Of a DNA stretch of 28,042 nucleotides, positions 1 to 5,993 are shown piece by piece (position 1 is the first letter of the stretch; each line of letters opens with the position of its first letter). Where the stretch lies: positions 1-28,042 of IMG/VR virus record IMGVR_UViG_3300036398_001779. One strand, 5' to 3'. The notes beneath the pieces were generated by a model that was not told where the DNA came from, did no database searches, and saw nothing but the letters and a program-made list of their open reading frames with translations. This stretch comes from a virus. The translations under genes were made by a program, and so were the position numbers.

Positions 1-1
1 A

Positions 2-577
2 AGTTCTTATGCAGATATGGTTGTTGATGAATCTACTGGTGAGATGAAAGCCATTTTGTCAGAGCCATCCTGTAAGGTCGATGCTCTTATGGATGATATT
101 AGTAATGGCGATTTTGGTGATGATTCCGTTGCTGTCTGTGCAGTCTCTAGACAGCTTATTGAACTTTTAAGTGCTGCAATGACTAAAGCAAAGATTCCTC
201 ATGGGCTTATTACTGGTGCTCAAAATGAAGATGAGCGCCAAAAAGCAGTAGACGATTTCCAAGAAGGTCGTATCAAATGGATTCTTTTTACTGCACAGGC
301 TGGCGGTGTAGGTATTACCTTGACTGCAGCCCGTCGCTTAGTTATGCTTCAAAGGCCGTGGTCACTTGTTGATCATAAGCAAGCTTTAGATCGTGTACAT
401 CGTATTGGAAGCGAGATTCACGATTCAATTTTAATTATGGACTATGTAACTGAGGGGACTTTAGAAGAAAGAGTTCTTCAAGTTCTAGAGACAAAGTCTG
501 ACAACTTCGAACAAATTGTTCGAGATAAAGATCAACTGATGAAGTTGCTTAAAGACGATAAGGCAGGGTTACTATGA
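2..577 (+). CDS. SNF2-type DNA helicase, C-terminal part (5' truncated)
   Basis: The reading frame is open from the left edge, so the N-terminal ATPase lobe lies outside the window; the first ATG at 17 is internal. The visible part is the second RecA-like lobe of a superfamily 2 helicase. It carries a motif V-like TAQAGGVGITLTAA followed by motif VI QALDRVHRIG, whose arginines contact ATP. The Q..R.HRIG form, the run ending in RRLVMLQRPW before it, and the C-terminal EGTLEERVLQ are typical of SNF2/Swi2-like phage helicases. A Lys/Asp-rich helical tail follows. The protein would remodel or unwind DNA during phage replication or recombination. The stop overlaps the start of the nuclease gene by 4 nt (ATGA), so the two are probably translationally coupled. 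The family call is firm; the exact role is inferred. Confidence 0.88.
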   Translation, partial: SSYADMVVDESTGEMKAILSEPSCKVDALMDDISNGDFGDDSVAVCAVSRQLIELLSAAMTKAKIPHGLITGAQNEDERQKAVDDFQEGRIKWILFTAQAGGVGITLTAARRLVMLQRPWSLVDHKQALDRVHRIGSEIHDSILIMDYVTEGTLEERVLQVLETKSDNFEQIVRDKDQLMKLLKDDKAGLL

Positions 578-1503
578 GCGATGTTATAAGACTTTCTAAC
601 TCAGAACTCCAAACATTTAAAGATTGTAGACGTAAGTGGTGGCTCACCTACTACCGACGTTTGCAACCTAAATACAAAGACATGACTGGAGCTCTTGCAT
701 TCGGTAGCCGTATTCACGCAGCGTTAGATGCTCACTACGCAGAAAATCGTCCTCTTATTACTGCTCACGCAGAACTAGTTGAGGCAGATCGTCAGTTACT
801 ACTTGCAGATTTTCAAGATACTCATCAGCTTGAACAAGAAGCTGAAATGGGTCGCATCATGCTCGAAGGTTATGAGCAGTGGGTGGAAGAAAATGGAATT
901 GATGCTGAACTAGAAGTTATCTCTACAGAAGAGCAGATTATTGCTCCATTGTTCAATGGTGCTGTAGAGCTTCAAGGAAAACTCGATATGCGTGTTCGTC
1001 GTAAGGCTGACGGAGTTCGTATGTTTCGTGACTTTAAAACTGTAGGTGGATCTCTTAGCGATTTTGCAAACCTTGCTCCTATGAATGAACAAGTTTTAAC
1101 ATACATGCTTCTTGAATCTACAAAGAAAGATGAAGCAGAGCGTTCAGAAGGTGGCATTTTTACAATGCTAAAAAAAGTAAAGCGCACAGCAAACGCTCGC
1201 CCACCTTTCTACGATCAAATTGAAGTTCGACATAATATTTTTACAATGCGTTCTTTTTGGAATCGTATTCATGGAACTATTGCAGATCTTATGAATGTAA
1301 GAAAAGCTCTTGACACAGGAGCAGAACCAGCATATGTTGCATACCCACGGCCAACCCGTGACTGTAAATGGAAATGCCAATTTTTCGCTATATGCCCGAT
1401 GTTCGACGACGGAAGCGCTGCCGAGCAAGCACTTAGCGATTCATATGAGGTCGCAGACCCATATGCGTACTATGAATCAACCGAGAAAAAAGGAAGCGAG
1501 TGA
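574..1503 (+). CDS. Cas4/RecB-like PD-(D/E)XK nuclease with Fe-S cysteines
   Basis: A 309-aa protein with the ordered motifs of the PDDEXK_1 (RecB/Cas4/AddB C-terminal) family. An N-terminal helix carries Cys18. FGSRIH ends in His48, the metal-site histidine. GKLD supplies Asp138, and the D-x-K pair is Asp153/Lys155 in RDFKT. A helix with NEQVLTYMLL follows, in the place of the family's Q-x3-Y motif. Three cysteines at 264, 268 and 274 (C-x3-C-x5-C), together with Cys18, match the arrangement that binds a 4Fe-4S cluster in Cas4 and AddB. The likely activity is metal-dependent ssDNA or end-processing exonuclease. Its place between an SNF2 helicase and a Sak4-like ATPase argues for recombination or replication, not CRISPR adaptation; no cas1, cas2 or array is visible. 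Confidence 0.88.
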   Translation: MSDVIRLSNSELQTFKDCRRKWWLTYYRRLQPKYKDMTGALAFGSRIHAALDAHYAENRPLITAHAELVEADRQLLLADFQDTHQLEQEAEMGRIMLEGYEQWVEENGIDAELEVISTEEQIIAPLFNGAVELQGKLDMRVRRKADGVRMFRDFKTVGGSLSDFANLAPMNEQVLTYMLLESTKKDEAERSEGGIFTMLKKVKRTANARPPFYDQIEVRHNIFTMRSFWNRIHGTIADLMNVRKALDTGAEPAYVAYPRPTRDCKWKCQFFAICPMFDDGSAAEQALSDSYEVADPYAYYESTEKKGSE

Positions 1504-2288
1504 CGATGAGCGAAATTCAACGCTCTCTTACTGTAATGGTGTACGGAGAGAGCAAGGTTGGTAAATCAAGTCTTGCTGTCACCGCACCTTACCCACGACT
1601 CATGCTTGACGTTGAAGGCGGTCACAGGTTTTTGCCTATTATCGTCAAGTACTGGGATCCACTGCGTGAAGAACCACCTATCGCAGATGGAACTTGGGAC
1701 ACTGTTGTAGTCACGGTTCGTGATTACGATACTGTTCTAAAAACATACCAATGGCTTCAACTTGGAAAGCATCATTTCAAGAGTCTAATTATTGACTCTG
1801 TATCTGAGCTTCAAGTGAAGTGTTTGGAAAACATTGCTGGTGTCAATCAAATGACACAGCAGCAATGGGGAGAGTTGCTACGTCACATGGGTGGTCTTTT
1901 ACGAGATCTTCGTGACTTAACAATGCATCCAACCAATCCGTTAGAAGCAGTAGTTTTAACTGCAATGGCTCGTATTGATAAGGATGGTCGTTATCGTCCA
2001 TACTTACAAGGACAGCTAGCAATTCAGGCTCCATACTTCTACGACATTCTGGGGGCAATCACTGTTGAAGAACGGATGAACCCAGATCCAACTCAACCTC
2101 CATACAAAGTTCGTCGTATGTATGTTGAACGCACTAATTCATACGAAGCTGGCGAGCGTGTTCAAGGACGCCTTGGCAAAGTCGTAGAACAAGAAAACAT
2201 GTCAATTGAAAAAATGCTAGACATTGTTTTTGGACCAAAACAAGCAGCGGCAGCTGAAACAACTACACAGAAAGAAGGCACTCAGTGA
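1500..2288 (+). CDS. Sak4-like RecA-fold ATPase (AAA_24 type)
   Basis: A 262-aa P-loop ATPase. The Walker A motif GESKVGKSS starts at residue 16 (Lys22, Ser23), and the Walker B strand SLIIDS ends at Asp99. A short N-terminal strand leads straight into the P-loop, and GG follows the first acidic strand (DVEGG). This layout matches phage Sak4/AAA_24 proteins, compact RecA relatives that act as single-strand annealing recombinases. The DUF669/SSB-like gene immediately downstream fits, because Sak4 of phage HK620 has been reported to be stimulated by its cognate SSB. The chosen GTG start at 1500 overlaps the upstream stop (GTGA) as at the neighbouring junctions; ATG at 1506 is a possible alternative. 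The tail after residue 245 is Ala/Thr/Gln-rich and probably disordered. Confidence 0.82.
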   Translation: MTMSEIQRSLTVMVYGESKVGKSSLAVTAPYPRLMLDVEGGHRFLPIIVKYWDPLREEPPIADGTWDTVVVTVRDYDTVLKTYQWLQLGKHHFKSLIIDSVSELQVKCLENIAGVNQMTQQQWGELLRHMGGLLRDLRDLTMHPTNPLEAVVLTAMARIDKDGRYRPYLQGQLAIQAPYFYDILGAITVEERMNPDPTQPPYKVRRMYVERTNSYEAGERVQGRLGKVVEQENMSIEKMLDIVFGPKQAAAAETTTQKEGTQ

Positions 2289-2824
2289 GTTCACGCAATT
2301 GGGCAGACCTCATTAAAGATGCTGGAGATGCGGGAAGTTATGAACCGCTACCAGACGGCGACTACGATTTAGTAGTAGTCGAAGCCACTGCGACAACATC
2401 GCAATCTGGCAAAACCATGTTCAAAGTAAAGGCGCAAGTTGAGGGCGGAGCTCACAATAAACGTCTTGTATGGGACAACTTAGTTGTCTCACCTGATTCA
2501 CCAGCAGCGCTGGGAATCTTGTTTAAGAAGTTCCACGCCATGGGAATTGGTCGTGGATACTTTGATAGCAATCCAACTAACGCTCAAATCGAGCAAGCAA
2601 TTATGGGTCGTCGATTCCGTGCACAGATTGGTAGCCGTCTATATAACGGCGCTAAGAAGAACGAAATCAAGAACTACTACCCAAGCGCACAGACAGTTGC
2701 TGCAATGAATGGCGAGACAGCCGCTCCTGCAACCACTGCTGCTGCACCTGCTCCAGCTCCTGCACCAGCGCCAGCACCTGCTGCCGCTCCTGCACCTGCT
2801 GCAGCTCCAGCGTCACCGTTCTAA
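2285..2824 (+). CDS. DUF669/SSB-like single-strand DNA-binding protein
   Basis: A 179-aa protein starting at GTG, overlapping the ATPase stop by 4 nt. The first ~130 residues resemble phage DUF669 proteins, which stand in for SSB: LPDGDYDLVVVEA, a Ser-Gly-Lys segment, then a second strand set with RLVWDNLVV, and a helix with KKFHAMGI. From about residue 143 the protein becomes a low-complexity Ala/Pro/Thr linker made largely of AP pairs and ends in SPF. A flexible linker ending in Pro-Phe recalls the C-terminal tip of bacterial SSB, but the acidic residues normally before that tip are missing. Position next to Sak4, a Cas4-like nuclease and a helicase supports ssDNA binding during recombination or replication. 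The DUF669 assignment comes from pattern memory, so moderate confidence is given. Confidence 0.7.
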   Translation: MSSRNWADLIKDAGDAGSYEPLPDGDYDLVVVEATATTSQSGKTMFKVKAQVEGGAHNKRLVWDNLVVSPDSPAALGILFKKFHAMGIGRGYFDSNPTNAQIEQAIMGRRFRAQIGSRLYNGAKKNEIKNYYPSAQTVAAMNGETAAPATTAAAPAPAPAPAPAPAAAPAPAAAPASPF

Positions 2825-2840
2825 AGCTGGTTTTGCTAGG

Positions 2841-2871
2841 TTGCTACCCAACAGTTTTTGTTGGGTAGCAA
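2841..2871 (+). terminator. 12-bp perfect hairpin after the recombination block
   Basis: The 12-nt arm 2841-2852 is exactly complementary to 2860-2871, with a 7-nt loop (AGTTTTT). It lies 17 nt after the stop of the SSB-like gene and before the glycosyltransferase gene. The downstream run is only ATTTAGTAATT, so the U-tract is weak. It may be an intrinsic terminator with partial read-through, or an mRNA-stabilising 3' structure. Confidence 0.65.
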
Positions 2872-2900
2872 TTTAGTAATTCAAAAGAGAAAGAGAAAGA

Positions 2901-3929
2901 ATGAAAATACTAGTTACTGGGTGCACAGCATCTCAGTCGTCTCATAACGCAATAAGTCGTTATCCGACTTTTACTGGTCTTATTCATGATGCTTTTATCG
3001 AACTAGGGCATGAAGTTTTTCTTACAAAACCACATCTTTCATACTCAAAAGAGTTTTTAGATCGTTTTGATTTAATTTTTGTTGGTCTAGCTTCTCCATC
3101 AAACCTATCAGCTCACTACTCGTATGGAGCTTTTTCTTTGGCTAATAAGGCAAGGGAGCTTGGAAAGCTTCGTTTAATTATTGATATGCCAGAGCCACAA
3201 AAAATTAGAACAACTATTAGAGATTTTTATACAGGAACAGACAGCTTTTATAAAGATTTTTACTCTAAAAGAATTCAATTTAGCGAAGCTTCTATTCCAG
3301 AAAATAAAGAGCAAATTTTAAGTTTTGTAGATTACCTGCATAATGAAAAGTGGGAGCAGACCTTTGTCCCAAGTATGCCTTGGTTTTCAAAAAATATTAT
3401 TACAAAAAATGTTCCGAATTTAGATGAAGACAGTATCGTATCCCTTTGCTATGACAGAGTTCTTATAGATGAAGCTGAAGATAAGTTTTCTGAATCTAAA
3501 AAGACATACTGGTGCGCCGATAATTATAAATCTGCGTGGACAAAGAAAGTATCAAAAAGTTTGACTTTACCCGTTCAACCAACAAGAAATAATAACTACA
3601 GTACGAATGAGATGGTTGTGTCAAAGATCAGTAGTTCAGTAGGCACTTTAATTAGTACCTATCAGGGAGGAGATCCTTGGTGGTCTGTTGCAATATCTCA
3701 ATCACTCATAGCAGGGGTCCCTGTTGTTACTGAATGGCGTCATACCGCCGAGCTAGGAGCAGAATGGGCGTATTTACCGTCAACAATAGAGGAAATGAGC
3801 CCAGCAGAAAGAACACTAGTGGCTCAGAGTCAAAAAGATTTTTACAGAGAGGCAGCGCCTTCATACGCAGACTCTTTGGAAAAAACAGCGAGAGCTCTGG
3901 ACAACCAGAGCCAGTTGTCGTTAGTCTAG
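2901..3929 (+). CDS. Probable GT-B-fold glycosyltransferase
   Basis: A 342-aa protein. The N-terminus (MKILVTGCTAS, then a helix and LGHEVFL) looks like the first beta-alpha-beta unit of a GT-B glycosyltransferase. Near the C-terminus is the donor-binding-like stretch STYQGGDPWWSVAISQSL followed by AGVPVVTEW; similar pieces occur in phage-encoded glycosyltransferases, where a Gly-rich turn and a helix lead to a conserved acidic residue. The start is ATG at 2901 after a purine-rich GAGAAAGAGAAAGA. It sits alone after the hairpin at 2841-2871, in the replication arm and far from the structural genes, so the acceptor could be modified DNA bases instead of virion proteins. No base-hydroxymethylating enzyme is in this window, so that remains a guess. 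The fold is fairly likely; substrate and acceptor are unknown. Confidence 0.55.
   Translation: MKILVTGCTASQSSHNAISRYPTFTGLIHDAFIELGHEVFLTKPHLSYSKEFLDRFDLIFVGLASPSNLSAHYSYGAFSLANKARELGKLRLIIDMPEPQKIRTTIRDFYTGTDSFYKDFYSKRIQFSEASIPENKEQILSFVDYLHNEKWEQTFVPSMPWFSKNIITKNVPNLDEDSIVSLCYDRVLIDEAEDKFSESKKTYWCADNYKSAWTKKVSKSLTLPVQPTRNNNYSTNEMVVSKISSSVGTLISTYQGGDPWWSVAISQSLIAGVPVVTEWRHTAELGAEWAYLPSTIEEMSPAERTLVAQSQKDFYREAAPSYADSLEKTARALDNQSQLSLV
3894..3911 (+). other. 7-bp hairpin near the end of the glycosyltransferase gene
   Basis: GCTCTGG (3894-3900) and CCAGAGC (3905-3911) form a perfect stem around an ACAA loop, inside the last codons of the glycosyltransferase and 45 nt before the next start. There is no U-tract, so it is not a classical terminator. 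It could pause polymerase or protect the 3' end; it may also be chance. Confidence 0.35.
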
Positions 3930-3955
3930 GAAAAACTGTACGAAAGGACAGCGAA

Positions 3956-4396
3956 ATGGCCAAAGTAAATATGCCGTGGGTTAAAGAACAGTTAACCAAT
4001 AACCGCACAAAGCGTGTTGTTGGGGATAATGTTATTTCCCTACTAGAAAAGTGGGAAGAACTAAAGAACACAGATCCAGACCCACAAAAGAACGAAGCAA
4101 ACCTAAGTCAGATTGTTGAACTATTCAGCAAGCTAGCTTTGGGCCATGCAATTATTGTTGAAAACAAAAATGATCATTGGGTGCCAGCTCAAGCAGGTCA
4201 AATTGTTATTGCCGATGAAGTTCGAGTCAAATGGAATGCATTTGATGGAGAAATGGGCAAACTACACAATGGTCGCCGTGGAAAAGTAGTAAGTATTCGA
4301 TACGGTGACATTATTGTCAAAACAATTGACGGTAAAGAACCTGTCTTGGAAGGATTTCACTACACTCCTCAACAATTGGAAAAGCGGGTTCCATAG
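3956..4396 (+). CDS. Conserved-type phage protein with KOW-like segment
   Basis: A 146-aa protein that I do not recognise as a known family. ATG at 3956 is chosen because AAAGGA lies 7 nt upstream and it starts after the glycosyltransferase stop; an in-frame extension back to 3734 would sit wholly inside that gene. The N-terminal half is charged and helical (WVKEQLTNN, LLEKWEELKN). The second half is beta-rich: VRVKWNAFDGEMGKLH, then NGRRGKVVSIRYGDIIVK, which has the short strand-Gly-strand look of a KOW/SH3-like barrel that often contacts nucleic acid. It ends GFHYTPQQLEKRVP. The stop overlaps the next GTG by one base (TAGTG). Function is not known; an accessory role in replication or transcription is only a guess. 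Confidence 0.8.
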   Translation: MAKVNMPWVKEQLTNNRTKRVVGDNVISLLEKWEELKNTDPDPQKNEANLSQIVELFSKLALGHAIIVENKNDHWVPAQAGQIVIADEVRVKWNAFDGEMGKLHNGRRGKVVSIRYGDIIVKTIDGKEPVLEGFHYTPQQLEKRVP

Positions 4397-4608
4397 TGAA
4401 CTCAGCTACTTTTAAATTTAGAGTTGATGGTAGCGACTATCAAAACATACAAGAAAAAGCTAAAAAAGAGTTAGCTGGATTTATGGAGATCGGATCTGAA
4501 GATCTTGGTAAATACGTTAGCTATGAATTAGAAATAGAACCTAATCAAAAAGCAAGTAGTACTTACTCATATACCGCCCTAGTGACTGCGAGGTTAAAGA
4601 ATGTCTGA
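4396..4608 (+). CDS. Small hypothetical protein (70 aa)
   Basis: GTG start at 4396 overlaps the previous stop by one base, and the 3' end overlaps the next gene by 8 nt. This is the dense packing of a phage operon and is the main support for its being real. The protein alternates strands and a helix: TFKFRVDGSDY, a Lys/Glu-rich helix, then YVSYELEIEP and YTALVTARLK. This could be a small alpha-beta fold. No motif or family is recognised. Confidence 0.7.
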   Translation: MNSATFKFRVDGSDYQNIQEKAKKELAGFMEIGSEDLGKYVSYELEIEPNQKASSTYSYTALVTARLKNV

Positions 4609-4951
4609 GAGTATAAACAACACCGTTCCCCCTGTTAATGAATATATGAAACAGACATCCGATAATCCCTATCGAGTAGAAGCTCTTCGTGAAGCTGCTC
4701 GTATCACTACGCAAGATAGAAACGCTAACTATGGCGGACCAGAAGAAAATTTTACAAGAACTGCCAAAATCTGGTCCGTTATTCTTGGTATTGAAATAAC
4801 CAATGAGCAAGTAGCAATGATGATGGTTGGTCTTAAAATGGCACGTTTTGCTCATGGATCAGGATTCCAAGCCGATACATGGATAGATATTGCTGGATAT
4901 GCAGGATGTGGTTATGAAGTAGGAAAGATAGCGTCAGAACAAATTAACTAG
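4601..4951 (+). CDS. DUF6378-like phage protein
   Basis: A 116-aa protein. The core resembles a family of unknown function widespread in actinophages (DUF6378): ITTQDRNANYGGPEENF, then a helix with IWSVILG, then NEQVAMMMVGLKMARFAHG, and finally TWIDIAGYAGCG. The YG-PEENF and D-IAGYA-CG elements are the features I recognise. The fold is probably all-helical. No catalytic role is established; a MazG-like or nucleotide-related role has sometimes been suspected for helical phage proteins with such Glu/Asp motifs, but nothing here proves it. The start ATG lies inside the last codons of the upstream gene. It is followed by the first WhiB gene 16 nt later. Confidence 0.75.
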   Translation: MSESINNTVPPVNEYMKQTSDNPYRVEALREAARITTQDRNANYGGPEENFTRTAKIWSVILGIEITNEQVAMMMVGLKMARFAHGSGFQADTWIDIAGYAGCGYEVGKIASEQIN

Positions 4952-4967
4952 TTTCTTGGAGGGGAAC

Positions 4968-5258
4968 ATGTCTGAGCTTGTACCGCCTTGGCAATATAGA
5001 CAACCTCTCTGCGCTGAAATAGGCGCAGAGTTGTTTTATATAGAAGATAAAGATGAAGAAGTAGTTGGGCAAAGACTTAACGGGTACGTTGATGCAAAAA
5101 GGATATGCATGTCCTGCTCTCATTTAAAAGAGTGCGGTGAGTGGGCTATTAATAATGAAAAGTATGGATTTTGGGGTGGATACTCTCCAGTTGAAAGAAA
5201 AGAAATTCGTAACAAATTAAATATAATACTTGAGGACAATCTCCCCTCTGCTTCATAA
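4968..5258 (+). CDS. whiB-like: WhiB-family Fe-S transcriptional regulator
   Basis: A 96-aa WhiB (Wbl) protein. The four cluster cysteines are Cys15, Cys47, Cys50 and Cys56, in the canonical C-Xn-C-x2-C-x5-C spacing (ICMSCSHLKEC). They are followed by the GFWGG turn, the Wbl signature, and a basic C-terminal helix (ERKEIRNKL). Wbl proteins carry a 4Fe-4S cluster and bind the primary sigma factor to redirect transcription; phage copies such as TM4 WhiB can repress the host whiB2. ATG at 4968 is chosen because the strong Shine-Dalgarno GGAGGGG (4958-4964) lies just before it. A longer TTG start at 4956 would place the Shine-Dalgarno inside the gene. The 31-residue gap between Cys15 and Cys47 is acidic (EDKDEEV). 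Confidence 0.95.
   Translation: MSELVPPWQYRQPLCAEIGAELFYIEDKDEEVVGQRLNGYVDAKRICMSCSHLKECGEWAINNEKYGFWGGYSPVERKEIRNKLNIILEDNLPSAS
5007..5030 (+). promoter_or_regulatory. GC-rich hairpin plus T-rich run inside the first WhiB gene
   Basis: CTCTGCGC (5007-5014) pairs perfectly with GCGCAGAG (5023-5030) around an 8-nt loop. CAA/TTG can extend the stem past a bulge, and TTGTTTTATAT follows at once. This resembles an intrinsic terminator placed about 40 nt inside the coding region, so it might attenuate the gene when untranslated. Since it lies in coding sequence, chance is possible. Confidence 0.3.
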
Positions 5259-5296
5259 GAGTAGACTATTGTCTTAACCTAGCGAAAGTTGGACTC

Positions 5297-5590
5297 ATGG
5301 CTGCTGAACCAGTTATCAGTCCTGTACCTATTTGTGAGTCTTGTTGGATGGAAAACCATGCTCGATGGGAACCAGAAAGTATGGACAAGACTGGCCGCAT
5401 ATTAATGCGTCTTAAAGGCGTAGATGTGCCTAATAAAGTCAATAGCGGATCTGTTGAAGTTTGCGCTATGTGCGGATCTGTAACTATAGCTGGAATATTT
5501 GAAATGAAACTTACTAGCGAAATGTATTTTTTAGAGCAGCAGAGTCCAGATTTTGAGCTTAATATTAACCCTGAAGATGATCAGATATAA
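5297..5590 (+). CDS. Small CxxC/CxxC zinc-ribbon-like protein
   Basis: A 97-aa protein with two knuckle pairs, Cys13/Cys16 (ICESC) and Cys56/Cys59 (VCAMCGS), spaced about 40 residues apart. This is the usual arrangement of a structural zinc ribbon. The central segment contains WEPESMDKTGRILMRLKG. The C-terminal part after the second knuckle is acidic (NPEDDQI). Small proteins of this kind are frequent in actinophages and may bind nucleic acid or proteins, but I do not know a function. ATG at 5297 has only a poor Shine-Dalgarno. It lies between two WhiB genes in what seems to be one operon, 9 nt before the next start. Confidence 0.75.
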   Translation: MAAEPVISPVPICESCWMENHARWEPESMDKTGRILMRLKGVDVPNKVNSGSVEVCAMCGSVTIAGIFEMKLTSEMYFLEQQSPDFELNINPEDDQI

Positions 5591-5599
5591 GGAGGGTAT

Positions 5600-5935
5600 A
5601 TGAAAAGCGATAGACCAGGTGATTTCCTTTGGGAAGAATGGGAAGGCTCTGGATATGATCCACAAGTAGATTGTTCGGTTATTTATTACACTTTTGAACA
5701 TATTGATTTAGAAAATGATTTAGTAAGAAGAGCTCTAGCTTCTGCTCTACAAAGAGATGGGGTAGCCATTTCTTTGGGAGATGGATTTAATTTAATTGAC
5801 AAGTGCCTTCCAAACTATGGATGGACTGGAATAATAGAAGATGAAGAAGATTATGTAGTTTGTAATGAGCTAGGTGAAACAGAGTATGGGGATTTAGTTG
5901 ACTCTATCCTTCCTGCAACTTGGATAGAAATATAA
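5600..5935 (+). CDS. Acidic hypothetical protein (111 aa)
   Basis: The start is well supported by AAGGAGGG a few bases before the ATG. The protein is strongly acidic and rich in Asp, Glu and aromatic residues (DFLWEEWEGSGYD near the start; EDEEDYVVCNELGETEYGD near the end). Predicted strands alternate with one helix (LVRRALASALQRDG). No transmembrane helix or signal peptide is seen. I do not recognise a family. Small acidic phage proteins can mimic DNA or inhibit host proteins, but nothing specific supports that here. A 57-bp AT-rich gap with a promoter-like palindrome follows. Confidence 0.75.
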   Translation: MKSDRPGDFLWEEWEGSGYDPQVDCSVIYYTFEHIDLENDLVRRALASALQRDGVAISLGDGFNLIDKCLPNYGWTGIIEDEEDYVVCNELGETEYGDLVDSILPATWIEI

Positions 5936-5973
5936 TTTAAGATAGTTGCTTTATAACCGATAATTTTATAGTT

Positions 5974-5993
5974 TATAGTCTACTATAGTTATG
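5974..5993 (+). promoter_or_regulatory. Palindromic TATAGT element and probable leaderless promoter
   Basis: The 57-bp gap before the WhiB-zinc-ribbon gene is very AT-rich and contains TATAGT three times (5967, 5974, 5984). TATAGT at 5974-5979 and ACTATA at 5982-5987 form a perfect inverted repeat around CT. TACTAT at 5981-5986 fits the actinobacterial -10 consensus TANNNT and lies 7 nt before the GTG at 5993. This is the spacing expected if transcription starts on the start codon. TTGCTT at 5946-5951 is a weak -35 candidate. There is no Shine-Dalgarno. The palindrome overlapping the -10 could be an operator. Confidence 0.5.

Noticed and set aside
574-1503. Cas4 as evidence of a phage CRISPR system
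   Set aside because: No cas1, cas2 or array nearby; neighbours are replication and recombination genes, and Cas4-like nucleases are common in phages.
3734-3955. In-frame N-terminal extension of the 146-aa protein
   Set aside because: It would lie almost entirely within the glycosyltransferase gene, and a good ribosome-binding site supports ATG at 3956.
4956-4967. TTG start for the first WhiB gene
   Set aside because: The Shine-Dalgarno GGAGGGG would then be inside the coding region; ATG at 4968 is correctly spaced from it.
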